Source: JAAXHV01 sp965207165
GTDB lineage: Bacteria; Pseudomonadota; Gammaproteobacteria; Eutrophobiales; Eutrophobiaceae
Direction: 5' to 3'
Assembly (NCBI GenBank): GCA_965207165.1
Contig: OZ242265.1
Location: 3,968,001 to 4,032,000 of the forward strand
DNA: 64,000 bases
The translations under genes and the position numbers were made by a program. The notes beneath the pieces are model-generated. The model had not been told where the DNA came from. It searched no databases and worked only from the letters and a program-made list of their open reading frames with translations. This document shows, one piece after another, positions 1 to 9,200 of this stretch; the first letter of the stretch is position 1, and the number at the start of each line of letters is the position of its first letter.

Positions 1-347
1 ACCGGCACGGATAACGTCAACGTGGGTAACAAGTTGTGGGGTCTGGGCGGAAACGACGTTCTCTCCGGCAGAGAGGGCGACGACATGCTCTACGGCGGCG
101 CGGGCGACGACATGCTCGACGGCGGTGATGAGAACGATACGCTGGAAGGCGGCTACGGCGCCGATACGTTAACCGGTGGTCTGGGTGCGGATACCGCATC
201 CTATGCCGGTTCCATGATGGGTGTCACGGTGCGCCTGCACTCCCACCAGGCCATGGGCGGCGACGCCGAGGGCGATACCTGGGGCGATACCGTTACCGTG
301 GATTATACCGTGCCGGCTGAGGATCCCGAGGATCCCGACGTTATTGT
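1..347 (+). pseudogene. RTX calcium-binding protein 1, 5'-side fragment (cut by the window edge and by an IS)
   Basis: The frame is open from base 1 and encodes hemolysin-type nonapeptide repeats (GGxGxDxLxGG, e.g. LYGGAGDD and LDGGDENDTLEGG), then the spacer motif SYAGSMMGVTVRLH and an acidic stretch ending DPEDPDVIV. The frame then runs into IS21 sequence and stops at 367-369. In the intact paralogue at 6238-9954 the same point reads DPDIIV followed by EETVPDIVHLTG. Here that continuation resumes in the same frame at 3032, beyond the IS. The family is secreted and binds calcium; this copy has lost its link to the C-terminal export signal. The natural start lies outside the window. Confidence 0.88.
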
Positions 348-352
348 TGCGT

Positions 353-536
353 ATTCCAGCCGAACGTGAACACCTATTCCAGTTCAACGTGAACACTCAT
401 TCCAGCCGAACGTGAACACCCATTCCAGTTCAATGTGAACACCGATTCCAGTCGAACGTGAACACTTTCAGACTGATTCTGGAATCGGTGTTCACGACCC
501 TGGAATCAGCGTTCACGCTGAACTGGAATCGCCCTC
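353..536. repeat. IS21 left-end transposase-binding repeats
   Basis: Five direct copies of a 21-23-bp site (ATTCCAG, 2-3 variable bases, AACGTGAACAC) run from about 353 to 465. Three copies in the opposite orientation (GGAATC..GTTCAC) follow at about 478-528, before the istA ribosome-binding site. IS21 ends are known to carry such multiple subterminal sites. Confidence 0.8.
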
Positions 537-594
537 AACGCATGGACTTGTAACCCGGTGGTAGGTTATCTCCTTTTTAGGAGGAACCCACCCC

Positions 595-2148
595 ATGTCA
601 AACAAGAGAACGACCATGCGTAAACTACGAGACGTACTTCGGCTCCGGCATCAGGCCGGTTTATCCATCCGCGCCATCAGTCGCAGCACCAAGCTGAGCG
701 TCGGCGGCGTGCAGAAGCTCATCCGCCGGGCCCAGGCATTGCAGCTGAGTTGGCCATTGCCCCCCGAGCTGGATGACGCCCGCCTGGCGGGGCTGTTCTA
801 TCCCGATGCCGATACCGGCGCCGGCTCGCGCTGTGAGGCGCCGGACTGGCCCGCGGTGCACGAAGAACTGAAGCGGCCCCATGTGACCCGGCAACTGGTG
901 TGGGAGGAATACACACAGCGCTATCCGAACCGGTGTTACAGCTACTCCTGGTTCTGTGACCACTACCAGCGCTGGCTCGGCCGGCAACGGCCCACCATGC
1001 GCCAGGGTCACCGGGCCGGAGAGAAGTGCTTTGTGGACTACGCCGGCAGCACCGTACCGGTGGTGGACGGCGCCACCGGCGAGGTGCGACCGGCACAACT
1101 GTTTGTCGCCGTGCTGGGCGCGTCCGACTACACCTTCGCCGAGGCCACCTGGACCCAGGCGCTCCCCGACTGGCTGGGCAGCCACACCCGGGCCATGACG
1201 TTCTTCGGCGCCGTCCCCGCCCTCATCGTCCCCGACAACCTGCGCAGCGGGGTCAGCAAAGCTTGCCGCTACGACCCGGACATCAACCCGAGCTACCAGC
1301 AATGGGCTGAACACTACCAGGTGGCCATCCTCCCGGCGCGTCCGCGTAAACCCCGCGACAAGGCCAAGGCCGAACAGGGCGTTTTACTGGTGCAGCGCTG
1401 GATCCTGGCCCGCCTGCGCCATCACCGGTGCTTCTCCCTGGACGAGGTGAACCGCCATATCGCCCGACTGCTCGACGACCTCAACAACCGACCCTTCAAG
1501 CGACGACCCGGCTCGCGTCGGTCCGCCTTTGAGACCCTCGACCAATCGGCATTAAGGCCCCTGCCGCCTCACCCCTATGAGTACATCCACATCAAATCGG
1601 TCACCGTCCATATCGACTACCACGTGCAGTATCAGCAACATTACTACTCCGTGCCGCACCAGTATGTGGGCGAGAGACTGGAGTTACACGCCGGTAATGC
1701 GTTGATTGAACTCTACTTCCGGCAACGCTGCATCGCCACGCACCCGCGCCGGGACGGCCACGGCTTCACCACCCACCCGGCCCACATGCCCGAACGCCAC
1801 CGGGCGCAGCAGCAGTGGTCCCCCGACCGCCTCAGGCGCTGGGCCAAACAACTGGGGCCACAGGTGGATACCTGGGTGCGCCAACAACTCGAACGCCGCA
1901 CCCATCCGGAGCAGGCCTACCGCGTCTGCCTGGGCCTGTTGCAGCTCAGCAAACAGTACCCCGCCACCCGCCTCAACGCCGCCTGTCAGCGCGCCAACCA
2001 GGCCGGCCTGACGCGCCTCAAACAGATGAAACACCTCCTGGAAACCCACCAGGACCAAATCACCGACGCCACCGCAACGGCCACCGATTCAACCACCCCG
2101 CTGCCCCAGGACCATGAGAATATCCGCGGGCCGCAACACTTCAACTAA
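595..2148 (+). CDS. istA: IS21 family transposase IstA
   Basis: 517 aa, the usual length for IstA. Residues 23-46 form a helix-turn-helix (IRAISRSTKLSVGGVQKL) for end recognition. The integrase core shows a DDE triad: D148 (FVDYAGS), D214 (VPDNLRSG) and E260 (KAKAEQG). The C-terminal part matches the Mu-type beta-barrel region. A strong Shine-Dalgarno (AGGAGG at 580-585) precedes the ATG. IstA cuts and joins DNA together with the ATPase encoded 12 bp downstream. The gene appears intact and probably active. Confidence 0.95.
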   Translation: MSNKRTTMRKLRDVLRLRHQAGLSIRAISRSTKLSVGGVQKLIRRAQALQLSWPLPPELDDARLAGLFYPDADTGAGSRCEAPDWPAVHEELKRPHVTRQLVWEEYTQRYPNRCYSYSWFCDHYQRWLGRQRPTMRQGHRAGEKCFVDYAGSTVPVVDGATGEVRPAQLFVAVLGASDYTFAEATWTQALPDWLGSHTRAMTFFGAVPALIVPDNLRSGVSKACRYDPDINPSYQQWAEHYQVAILPARPRKPRDKAKAEQGVLLVQRWILARLRHHRCFSLDEVNRHIARLLDDLNNRPFKRRPGSRRSAFETLDQSALRPLPPHPYEYIHIKSVTVHIDYHVQYQQHYYSVPHQYVGERLELHAGNALIELYFRQRCIATHPRRDGHGFTTHPAHMPERHRAQQQWSPDRLRRWAKQLGPQVDTWVRQQLERRTHPEQAYRVCLGLLQLSKQYPATRLNAACQRANQAGLTRLKQMKHLLETHQDQITDATATATDSTTPLPQDHENIRGPQHFN

Positions 2149-2160
2149 CGGAGAGACACC

Positions 2161-2910
2161 ATGACCACGACCACACTCACCCTTGCCCGCCTGCGCGAAC
2201 TGCACCTGCCCGGCATGGCAACCGCCCTGACCCAACAAACCGAACAGCCCGGCGCGTATGACAACCTCCCGTTCCTCGACCGACTCGCCCTCCTGGTCGA
2301 ATCCGAATGTTTGCAACGGGAACAGCGTAAACAGGACCGCCTCATCCGTCAGGCGCGCTTCAAACTGCGCGCCACCCTCCAGGATATCGATTACGAACAC
2401 GCCCGCAACCTGCAACGCAAACAACTGACCCAGCTTGCACAGGGCGAGTGGCTGCAGCGGGCACACAACCTGCTTATCACCGGCCCCTGCGGCTCAGGCA
2501 AAACCTTCATCGCCTGCGCCCTCGGCCACCAGGCCTGCCTGCAGGGCTATACCACTCGCTACTACCGCTTGGCCCGCCTGCTACTGACACTCACCCAGGC
2601 CAAAGCCGACGGCAGCTACCACAAGCTCCTGAGCCAGCTTGCCAGGACCCGGCTGCTCATCATCGACGATTGGGGCATGGACACCCTCAACAGCGCACAA
2701 CGCCACGACCTCATGCACATCGCAGATGACCGCTACCACACCGCCTCCACCATGATGGTCAGCCAACTGCCCGTCGACCAGTGGTATGCTACCATCGGTG
2801 ATAACACCCTCGCCGATGCCATCCTCGACCGGCTCGTACATAATGCCCACCGCCTCACATTAAAGGGCGAATCCATGCGAAAAAAACAGGGGTTTGTTGA
2901 CTCATCGTGA
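2161..2910 (+). CDS. istB: IS21 family helper ATPase IstB
   Basis: 249 aa AAA+ ATPase of the IstB/DnaC family. Walker A GPCGSGKT is at residues 108-115 and Walker B LLIIDD at 165-170. The protein assembles on target DNA and stimulates the IstA transposase. Its start follows the istA stop by 12 bp with GGAGAGA as ribosome-binding site, so the two are co-translated from one transcript. Length and motifs are complete. Confidence 0.95.
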   Translation: MTTTTLTLARLRELHLPGMATALTQQTEQPGAYDNLPFLDRLALLVESECLQREQRKQDRLIRQARFKLRATLQDIDYEHARNLQRKQLTQLAQGEWLQRAHNLLITGPCGSGKTFIACALGHQACLQGYTTRYYRLARLLLTLTQAKADGSYHKLLSQLARTRLLIIDDWGMDTLNSAQRHDLMHIADDRYHTASTMMVSQLPVDQWYATIGDNTLADAILDRLVHNAHRLTLKGESMRKKQGFVDSS

Positions 2911-2949
2911 ACACTTAAGGTAAAAATACGAACACGCCATGCGTTGAGC

Positions 2950-3026
2950 TGCCAGGTGTTCACATTGAACTGGAATGGGTGTTCACGCTGGGCTGGAATC
3001 AGTGTTCATCTTCGCTGGAATACGCA
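2950..3026. repeat. IS21 right-end transposase-binding repeats
   Basis: Three copies of the GTGTTCA..CTGGAAT site (complement of the left-end unit) lie between about 2955 and 3020, ending in the terminal inverted repeat. An ATG inside this end (2979) opens a frame into the 3' half of the RTX gene, so a fusion peptide could be translated if the IS end is transcribed. Confidence 0.8.
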
Positions 3027-5420
3027 ATTGTGGAAGAAACTGTCCCTGATATCATCCATCTGACCGGTTCTCACATGGCCGACATACTGGCCGGCGACAG
3101 CAGGAACAACATTATCATGGGCAATGGCGGCGACGACAAGCTCTATGGCGGCCCCGGTGGCGGCGATGACATGTTGCATGGCGGCATGGGCGATGACATG
3201 GTGTTCGGCGGCAGGGGTAATGACACCCTCGAGGGCAACGAAGGCGACGACATGCTGCATGGCGGTTCGGGCGCTGACACTTTCGATGGCGGTTCCGGCA
3301 ATGACATGATCTATGCGGATCGTCATGATCTTGGTAATATTGACGGTGGAGAGAATCCAACAGGACATCCAGGAGATATGGACACCCTCTCATTTGAGAG
3401 ACTGGCGGATGATGAAGGCGTCACACTTACCCTTGGGACTGATGCAATGGACATCGAACGTGTCATCGGTACGGTCGAGGATGACTCTATAACTGGTGAA
3501 GCTGACGCACCGGAAGAAATCGAAGGCGGCGACGGCGGCGATACGCTTGTTGGCGGCACCGGTCCCGGGGATACCGTATCCTACGAGAGTTCCGACCGCC
3601 GTGTGCGGGTGGACCTTGGTGATGGAACTGATGCTGACGCTACCGGTTCGAGCAACTCCGGCGGTCACGCCACAGGCGACACCATCTCCGGTTTTGAGAA
3701 CATCAAGGGTTCGGCCCATGGCGACGTTTTGACAGCCTTGGCTGGAACGGCTGGTGCGACCGGCAGCACACTCTGGGGTCTCGGCGGCGATGACAGCCTG
3801 ACGGGTGGCCTCGGTAATGACACCATAGAAGGCGGCGCCGGCGCTGATGAGATGGATGGAGGTACTCAAGCGAATAGAGGTGATGCTGATGAGAATACCC
3901 AGGAAAACACCTTGTCCTATGCCGGTTCGGATGCGGGCGTAACGGTGAATCTGGCTAGTGCCAGCGCATCAGGCGGTCATGCCGAAGGTGATGAAATTGA
4001 GACCTACGAACTCACGCTCAATGCAGATACAGACGATGAGGACGAAATCGATGTTTCCACCTTCGTAAACGTGACCGGTTCAATGCATGGTGACTACTTG
4101 ACCGGCGACGGGTTTGCAAACCATCTCTCAGGAGGTGGTGGTGACGATTCCCTACGCGGCGGAGCCGGAGCGGACGTGCTCGCTGGCGGCCCGGGCGCCG
4201 ACAAGCTTGACGGTGGCGAGGACCAGGGGGAAAGGAACAACCTGCTTCCTCGAACGGATACTAACGATGATGGTGTCATTGACGATACTGACGACGAAGC
4301 ATTGCCTGCTTCAGAAGACTGGGCAGCTTATCGCGGCGCCTCAGAAGGTGTTACGGTCAACCTGAACACCGGCAGAGGCACGGCTGGAGACGCCATGGGT
4401 GATACGCTCAGTAATATCGAGTTAATATGGGGTTCCATGGACACGATGAGCGGTGATACGTTCATAGCCAGTGAGGGTGCCGACTATATCCACGGAGATG
4501 GCGGCAGCGACACCATATCCTACGAGGCATCGAAGCATGGTGTGACTGTTGTATTAGCTGGTAATGGTGACACTACGTTCACTGCGGGTACTGACGATGA
4601 CACGCCGGATATGTTTATTGCTGCTACTCCTGCAATAGTTGATAATTGGAGAGCAGGCGGGGGTGATGGAGGCGCGACTCCTGCCGATAGGCCGGACGCT
4701 GTTCAAGAAGACGATAGTGATGCAACGACCAAAAGCTACGCCGAAGGCGACGTACTGGCCAGCATCGAAAACGTGACCGGTTCCCGTTCAGCCGATAGGA
4801 TTACGGGTGATGCAGTTCCCAATGTCATCAAAGGCGGTGGCGGCAACGATATATTGAGTGGTGCCGGGGAAGATGACAAGCTGTACGGCGGCGCCGGCAA
4901 CGATACGTTGGGTGCAAGGCCTGCAATTGTTGACGACCCTGCTACCGATGACGATGAAACAGAGGCCGAACTTACCGATGCCGGCGATGATATGATGTAC
5001 GGTGGTGCCGGTAATGATAAGCTCTACGGTGGTGCCGACGATGACACCCTGGTCGGTGGTGCAGGCGATGATGACCTGGACGGTGGTGCAGGTAATGATA
5101 CTTTTGTCTTTGGCCCAGGCGACGGAAGTGACGTTATAGTCGGTTTTGCGGGTGGAGCTGATGGTATCGGAGGAGATAAAATTGACCTGTCCGCGTTCGG
5201 TATCGATCCAGATGATTTGGATGGTCTCATCAGTGTACGAGCCGGTAATTCTGTCATTAATCTGGAAGATTATGGCGGTGGCAGAGTCACAATTCAGGGT
5301 AATACAGACCTCGACCAGACTCTCTTCATAGACGGAGATGGCGATGGTGTATTTGAGGGTGAAACTGACACCAATGAAATTGATGACACGGGCGATATGG
5401 ACGGTATCTTCATCCTCTGA
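3027..5420 (+). pseudogene. RTX calcium-binding protein 1, 3' part with type I secretion signal
   Basis: This is the downstream half of the RTX gene, about 796 aa from IVEETVPDIIHLTG to the end. It holds many RTX nonapeptide blocks alternating with SYxxSxxGVTVxL / GDxLxxxENVxGS spacers. The C-terminal region (DTFVFGPGDGSDVIVGF, KIDLSAFGID, then GIFIL at the very end) resembles type I secretion signals. It has no natural start; the only upstream in-frame ATG lies in the IS right end (2979). The protein is close to the product of the convergent gene at 6238-9954. If translated from the IS, the fragment would keep its export signal. Confidence 0.88.
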
Positions 5421-5475
5421 TCAACCGGGGTATTAGTAAACAAATCTTCCTGATTGCACGGAAGTAAACGATCGC

Positions 5476-5524
5476 AGGGGCGGTTCAGACGGGGCAACCC
5501 GTTTGGACTGACCCCTGTTTTATT
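5476..5524 (+). terminator. Rho-independent terminator of RTX gene 1
   Basis: The arm AGGGGCGGTTCAGACGGG pairs with the following CCCGTTTGGACTGACCCCT with G-U pairs and one bulged A, a stem of about 18 bp, followed by GTTTTATTT. It begins about 55 bp after the stop. A near copy follows RTX gene 2 at 6140-6187. Confidence 0.8.
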
Positions 5525-5564
5525 TCTGCCCCCCGCGTCGTTCCGGCGCACGCCCGAACCCGGC

Positions 5565-5585
5565 AATTCAGGACACCCATAAATT
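5565..5585 (+). repeat. Degenerate single 21-bp half-site, forward
   Basis: Divergent copy (AATTCAGGACACCCAT core) of the 21-bp unit that forms arrays elsewhere in the window. Confidence 0.65.
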
Positions 5586-5658
5586 ATGTAGCCCACACAG
5601 TGTGGTAATCCAGACACGAACGGCTCCCCCCGTTATCGCAGGGGGACAATGGAGAAGA

Positions 5659-5835
5659 TTAAATGATATTGTTCTCGTGTATCTTCTCATGCAGTTCATT
5701 GATTTGTTCCTTCATTTCATCCCGCAAGGTCCTCATTTCATCCCGCATTTCATCACGATGAGCGCGTTGTTCACTAGTAATAGGTCCTGCCAGTGCAACA
5801 CCGATACCAACAATTGTTACTACTTCTGCGAACAT
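5659..5835 (-). CDS. Small coiled-coil membrane peptide (58 aa)
   Basis: The complement of 5659-5835 reads ATG to TAA and encodes 58 aa. The N-terminal hydrophobic segment FAEVVTIVGIGVALAG is followed by a charged helix with heptad-like RDEMRDEMRTLRDEM and a tail KEQINELHEKIHE. Composition and layout match the tandem proteins at 18427 and 18820 (ITLIGIGVALATLIL then RADMQAQRDETRAEF), so I read it as a third family member. No strong Shine-Dalgarno is visible, and the start is chosen by homology. The longer open frame on the other strand is its shadow. The function is unknown; it may be a membrane-anchored coiled coil. Confidence 0.6.
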   Translation of the reverse strand: MFAEVVTIVGIGVALAGPITSEQRAHRDEMRDEMRTLRDEMKEQINELHEKIHENNII

Positions 5836-6139
5836 ACATTTATCACTGAGGGAAATTAGAAAATCTGATCGGCATTACTCATGAAAATTCCAAAACGGAT
5901 TTTTATCATCTACCAGGTATTGTTAAGTAATATCGTCCGTCATTTCCAGAAATGGTGGTCGAGGTAGATTCAAGAAGTATGATTCTTGACACTACCTGAG
6001 AAAAAAGTGCGAAAGATTCTTGACAGTACCTTGTAGATGCCTGGATTACTACTACGGTTATGCCTAATTTGTGGGTGTCCCAAATTACTGCCCGGACCGA
6101 GGAAGGGACAGGGATGCCGGTATGTAGCGGAGGGTACAA
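5836..6139. other. Gene-free stretch with short palindromic repeats
   Basis: No convincing gene. A 17-bp motif GATTCTTGACASTACCT occurs at 5981-5997 and again at 6015-6031, 34 bp apart. An inverted partner (GGTAGATTCAAGAA) lies at 5963-5976. A single 21-bp half-site lies at 6066-6086. Open frames here simply read through the repeats. Confidence 0.6.
6066..6086 (-). repeat. Single 21-bp half-site, reverse
   Basis: A GTGGGTGTCCCAAATT copy of the dispersed unit with one changed base, alone between the convergent RTX genes. Confidence 0.75.
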
Positions 6140-6187
6140 ATAAAACAGGGGTCAGTCCAAACGGGTTTCCCCGTCTGAACCGCCCCT
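6140..6187 (-). terminator. Rho-independent terminator of RTX gene 2
   Basis: On the minus strand the AGGGGCGGTTCAGACGGGG arm pairs with CCCGTTTGGACTGACCCCT and is followed by GTTTTATTT. It is nearly identical to the terminator of RTX gene 1, so the duplication of the two genes included their 3' untranslated region. Confidence 0.8.
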
Positions 6188-6237
6188 GCGATCGTTTACT
6201 TCCGTGAAATCAGGAAGATTGGTTTTGTTGCCTGTGG

Positions 6238-9200
6238 TTAGAGAATGAAAATACCGTCCTCTCCATCAACACCTAAGCCGGCGGCATCACCATTCGTATC
6301 ATCAAGGACACTCACGGCAAGGTCGGTTATACCCTGAAGGGTGATTCTGCCCCCTCCGTAATCTTCCAGGTTGATGACGGTATTACCGGCTCGCTCACTG
6401 ATGAGATCTCCCAAATCAGCCTCCCTAATATTGAAAGCCGAGAGATCAATTTTATCGCCAGTACCATCAGTACCAAGAGTATCATCATCAGTATTAGGAA
6501 GATTATCAGCCCCTAGATCAGTAGTAGCAGTACCATCAACGCTAATATCAAAGTTGGTGATGACGTCACTTCCGTGGTTCGGGCCGAAGACAAAAGTATC
6601 TCTAACACCGTCATCGGTAGCAGTGCCATCGTTCCCGTCCAGGTCGTCATCGCCGGCGCCACCGACCAGGGTGTCACTGCCGGCACCACCGTAGATCTTA
6701 TCGTTACCGGCGTCGCCGTACATCACGTCATTGCCGGCATCGGTAAGTGCATCCTCTGCTTCTATATTGTTAGCAGCGTCTGCAACAATTGCAGGCCTTG
6801 CACCCAACGTATCATTGCCGGCGCCTCCGTGCAGCTTGTCAGCTCCACCGGCGCCACTCAACGTATCGTTGCCGCCACCGCCTTTGAGGACATTGGGAAC
6901 GGCACCACCGATAATCTTATCGGCTGAACGGGAACCGGTTATGTTCTCGATACTGGCCAGTATGTCGCCTTTGGCATAGCTTTTGTTCGTTGCGTCATCA
7001 TCGCCTGCCTCAACAGCAGTTGGCCTAGCTCCATCGGGGGCCGAATCACTTCCGCCAGCCCTCCAATTCATGAGCATTGTATCAGTAGCAGCGTTAAACA
7101 TATCCGGTGTAGCATCAGCGCCGGTAGTAGCCGGAGAGAACGTAGAAGTAGGAGTACCATCAGCCTCAAGAGCAGCACTAGTGTTCACCGCCGTCGCCCC
7201 GTCCGCCGCCAAATTAACATCAACACCATGCTTCGATGCCTCATAGGACACGGTGTCGCTGCCGCCGTCACCATGGATGATGTCGGTGCCTTCGCTGGCT
7301 ATGAACGTATCGGCGTGTGTAGAGCCCCAGACCAGCTCGATATTCTTGAGCGTGTCACCCTCGGCCTCTCCACCCGTGCCCATGCCGGTGTTCAGGTTGA
7401 CCATCACACCGTCCATGGCGCCCCGGTAGGCTGCCCAGTCTTCATGCGCTACAGCCTGGACGTCATTCGTAGGATCTTCGTCACCCTGGTCATCAAACTC
7501 TACAGAGTTAGAACTTCCTCCATCCAGCTTGTCGGCGCCCGGGCCACCAGCGAGCACATCGTCTCCGGCACCACTGCGCAGGTTGTCGTCACCCGCGCCG
7601 CCTTCGAGATGGTTATCGAACATGTTACCGGTCAAGTAGTCATTATGCATTGACCCGGTCACGTTGACGAATGTGGCAATATCTACTGTTTCATCATCAG
7701 AAGCATCCTCGTTACCCTTGGTATCAAGGTAATCGTAGGTCTCAATTTCATCCCCTTCGGCATGACCGCCTAATGCGGTGGAAGTAGCCAGGTTCACCGT
7801 GACGCCCGCATCCGAACTGGCATAGGACAAGGTGTTTACTTCGGAACTTTCAGAAACATTGATTGTAGCTTGAGTTGAGCCGCCATCCAGTTCATCAGCG
7901 CCAGCGCCGCCTTCCAGGGTGTCATTGCCGCCTGCACCTTTCAGAGTGTCATCGCCGTCAAGACCCCAGAGTGTGCTACCATCTTGGACATCAGTCGTAC
8001 TCCCATCCGTATCATTCGACCGGGCCGTCAGGTTGTCGTCAAAGGCCGAACCCCTGACGTTTTCAAAGCCGGCAATCTCGTCACCTGATGCGTGGCCGCC
8101 GGAGGCGTTTGCGGTATTAGTGTCGTCGAGAACATCCTCGCCACCAGCCAAGTCTACCCGCACACCCCTGTCCGAATTCGCATAGGACACAGTATCACCT
8201 ACGCCAGTACCGCCAATAAGATTGTCCGACCCATCGCCACCGTCGATGGTTTCAGGGGCAGCGTTTGTACCTGTCAGCGCATCATCGTCCTCGTCGGTGC
8301 CGATGAGAGTTTCAATAGAAACAAAACGAGCATCATTCAGATCGATAGTGACTGCTTCCGCGTTCCTGGCGTAGGAAAGGGTGTCGTTCTCACCCCTTGC
8401 ATTGCCTGTCATCTCATTGAACATAGTCATCGGATTATCCATCATTGCAGCGCCGGAAATGGTTCCGGTATCCGTTGCACCTTTGTCCACCATGTCGTAT
8501 ATCAGGTCACTGCCGGCCCCGCCGTAATAATCGTCATCGCCCGAACCGCCGTGGAGCATATCATTGCCACCACCGCCATGGAGATCGTCATCGCCCCTGC
8601 CGCCGAACACCATGTCATTGCCGCCACCGCCTTGCAGATTGTCATCACCACCGCCGGGGCCGCCGTACAGCTTGTCGTCGCCGCCATTGCCCTTGATGGT
8701 GTTGTCCCTGCTGTCGCCAGCCAGTATGTCGGCCATGTGAGAACCGGTCAGATGGACGATATCAGGTACAGTCTCTTCCACAATAATGTCGGGATCCTCC
8801 GGATCCTCAGCCGGCATGCGATAATCTACGGTTACCGTGTCGCCCCAGGTATCGCCTTCGGCGTCACCGCCCATGGCCTGACTGGAATGCAGGCGCACCG
8901 TGACACCCATCATGGAACTGGCGTAGGAAGCGGTATCCGCACCCAAACCACCAGTTAGCTCATCCGCGCCATAGCCGCCTTCCAGGGTATCATCCTCATC
9001 GCCACCGTCCAGGCTGTCATCGCCGGCACCGCCGTAGAGCATGTCTTCGCCCTCTCTGCCGGAGAGAACGTCGTTACCGTCCAGACCCCACAAGCTGTTA
9101 CCCACGGTGACGTTATCCGTGCCGGTCAGCACGTCGTCGTGCGCAGAGCCTATTACATTCTCAATGTCCTCGCCGAGGATATCACCTTCGGCATCGCCGC

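Larger units (their letters stand above)
348..3026 (+). mobile_element. Complete IS21-family insertion sequence in an RTX gene
   Basis: The element is 2679 bp. It is bounded by perfect 13-bp terminal inverted repeats (TGCGTATTCCAGC at 348-360 and its complement at 3014-3026) and by a 5-bp target duplication ATTGT at 343-347 and 3027-3031. It carries istA and istB in tandem. Both ends hold several copies of a roughly 22-bp site (core TTCCAGnnnAACGTGAACAC), typical of the multiple transposase-binding sites of IS21. Removing the IS and one ATTGT joins the two RTX fragments exactly in frame. Intact ORFs, perfect ends and a clean duplication suggest a fairly recent insertion. Confidence 0.95.

Noticed and set aside
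2979..5420. The 3' half of RTX gene 1 as an independent gene with its own start
   Set aside because: The ATG belongs to the IS right end and exact junctions show an interrupted gene.
5906..6139. 77-codon minus-strand frame
   Set aside because: It reads through the palindromic unit (VIWDTHKL is its translation) and shows no conserved features.
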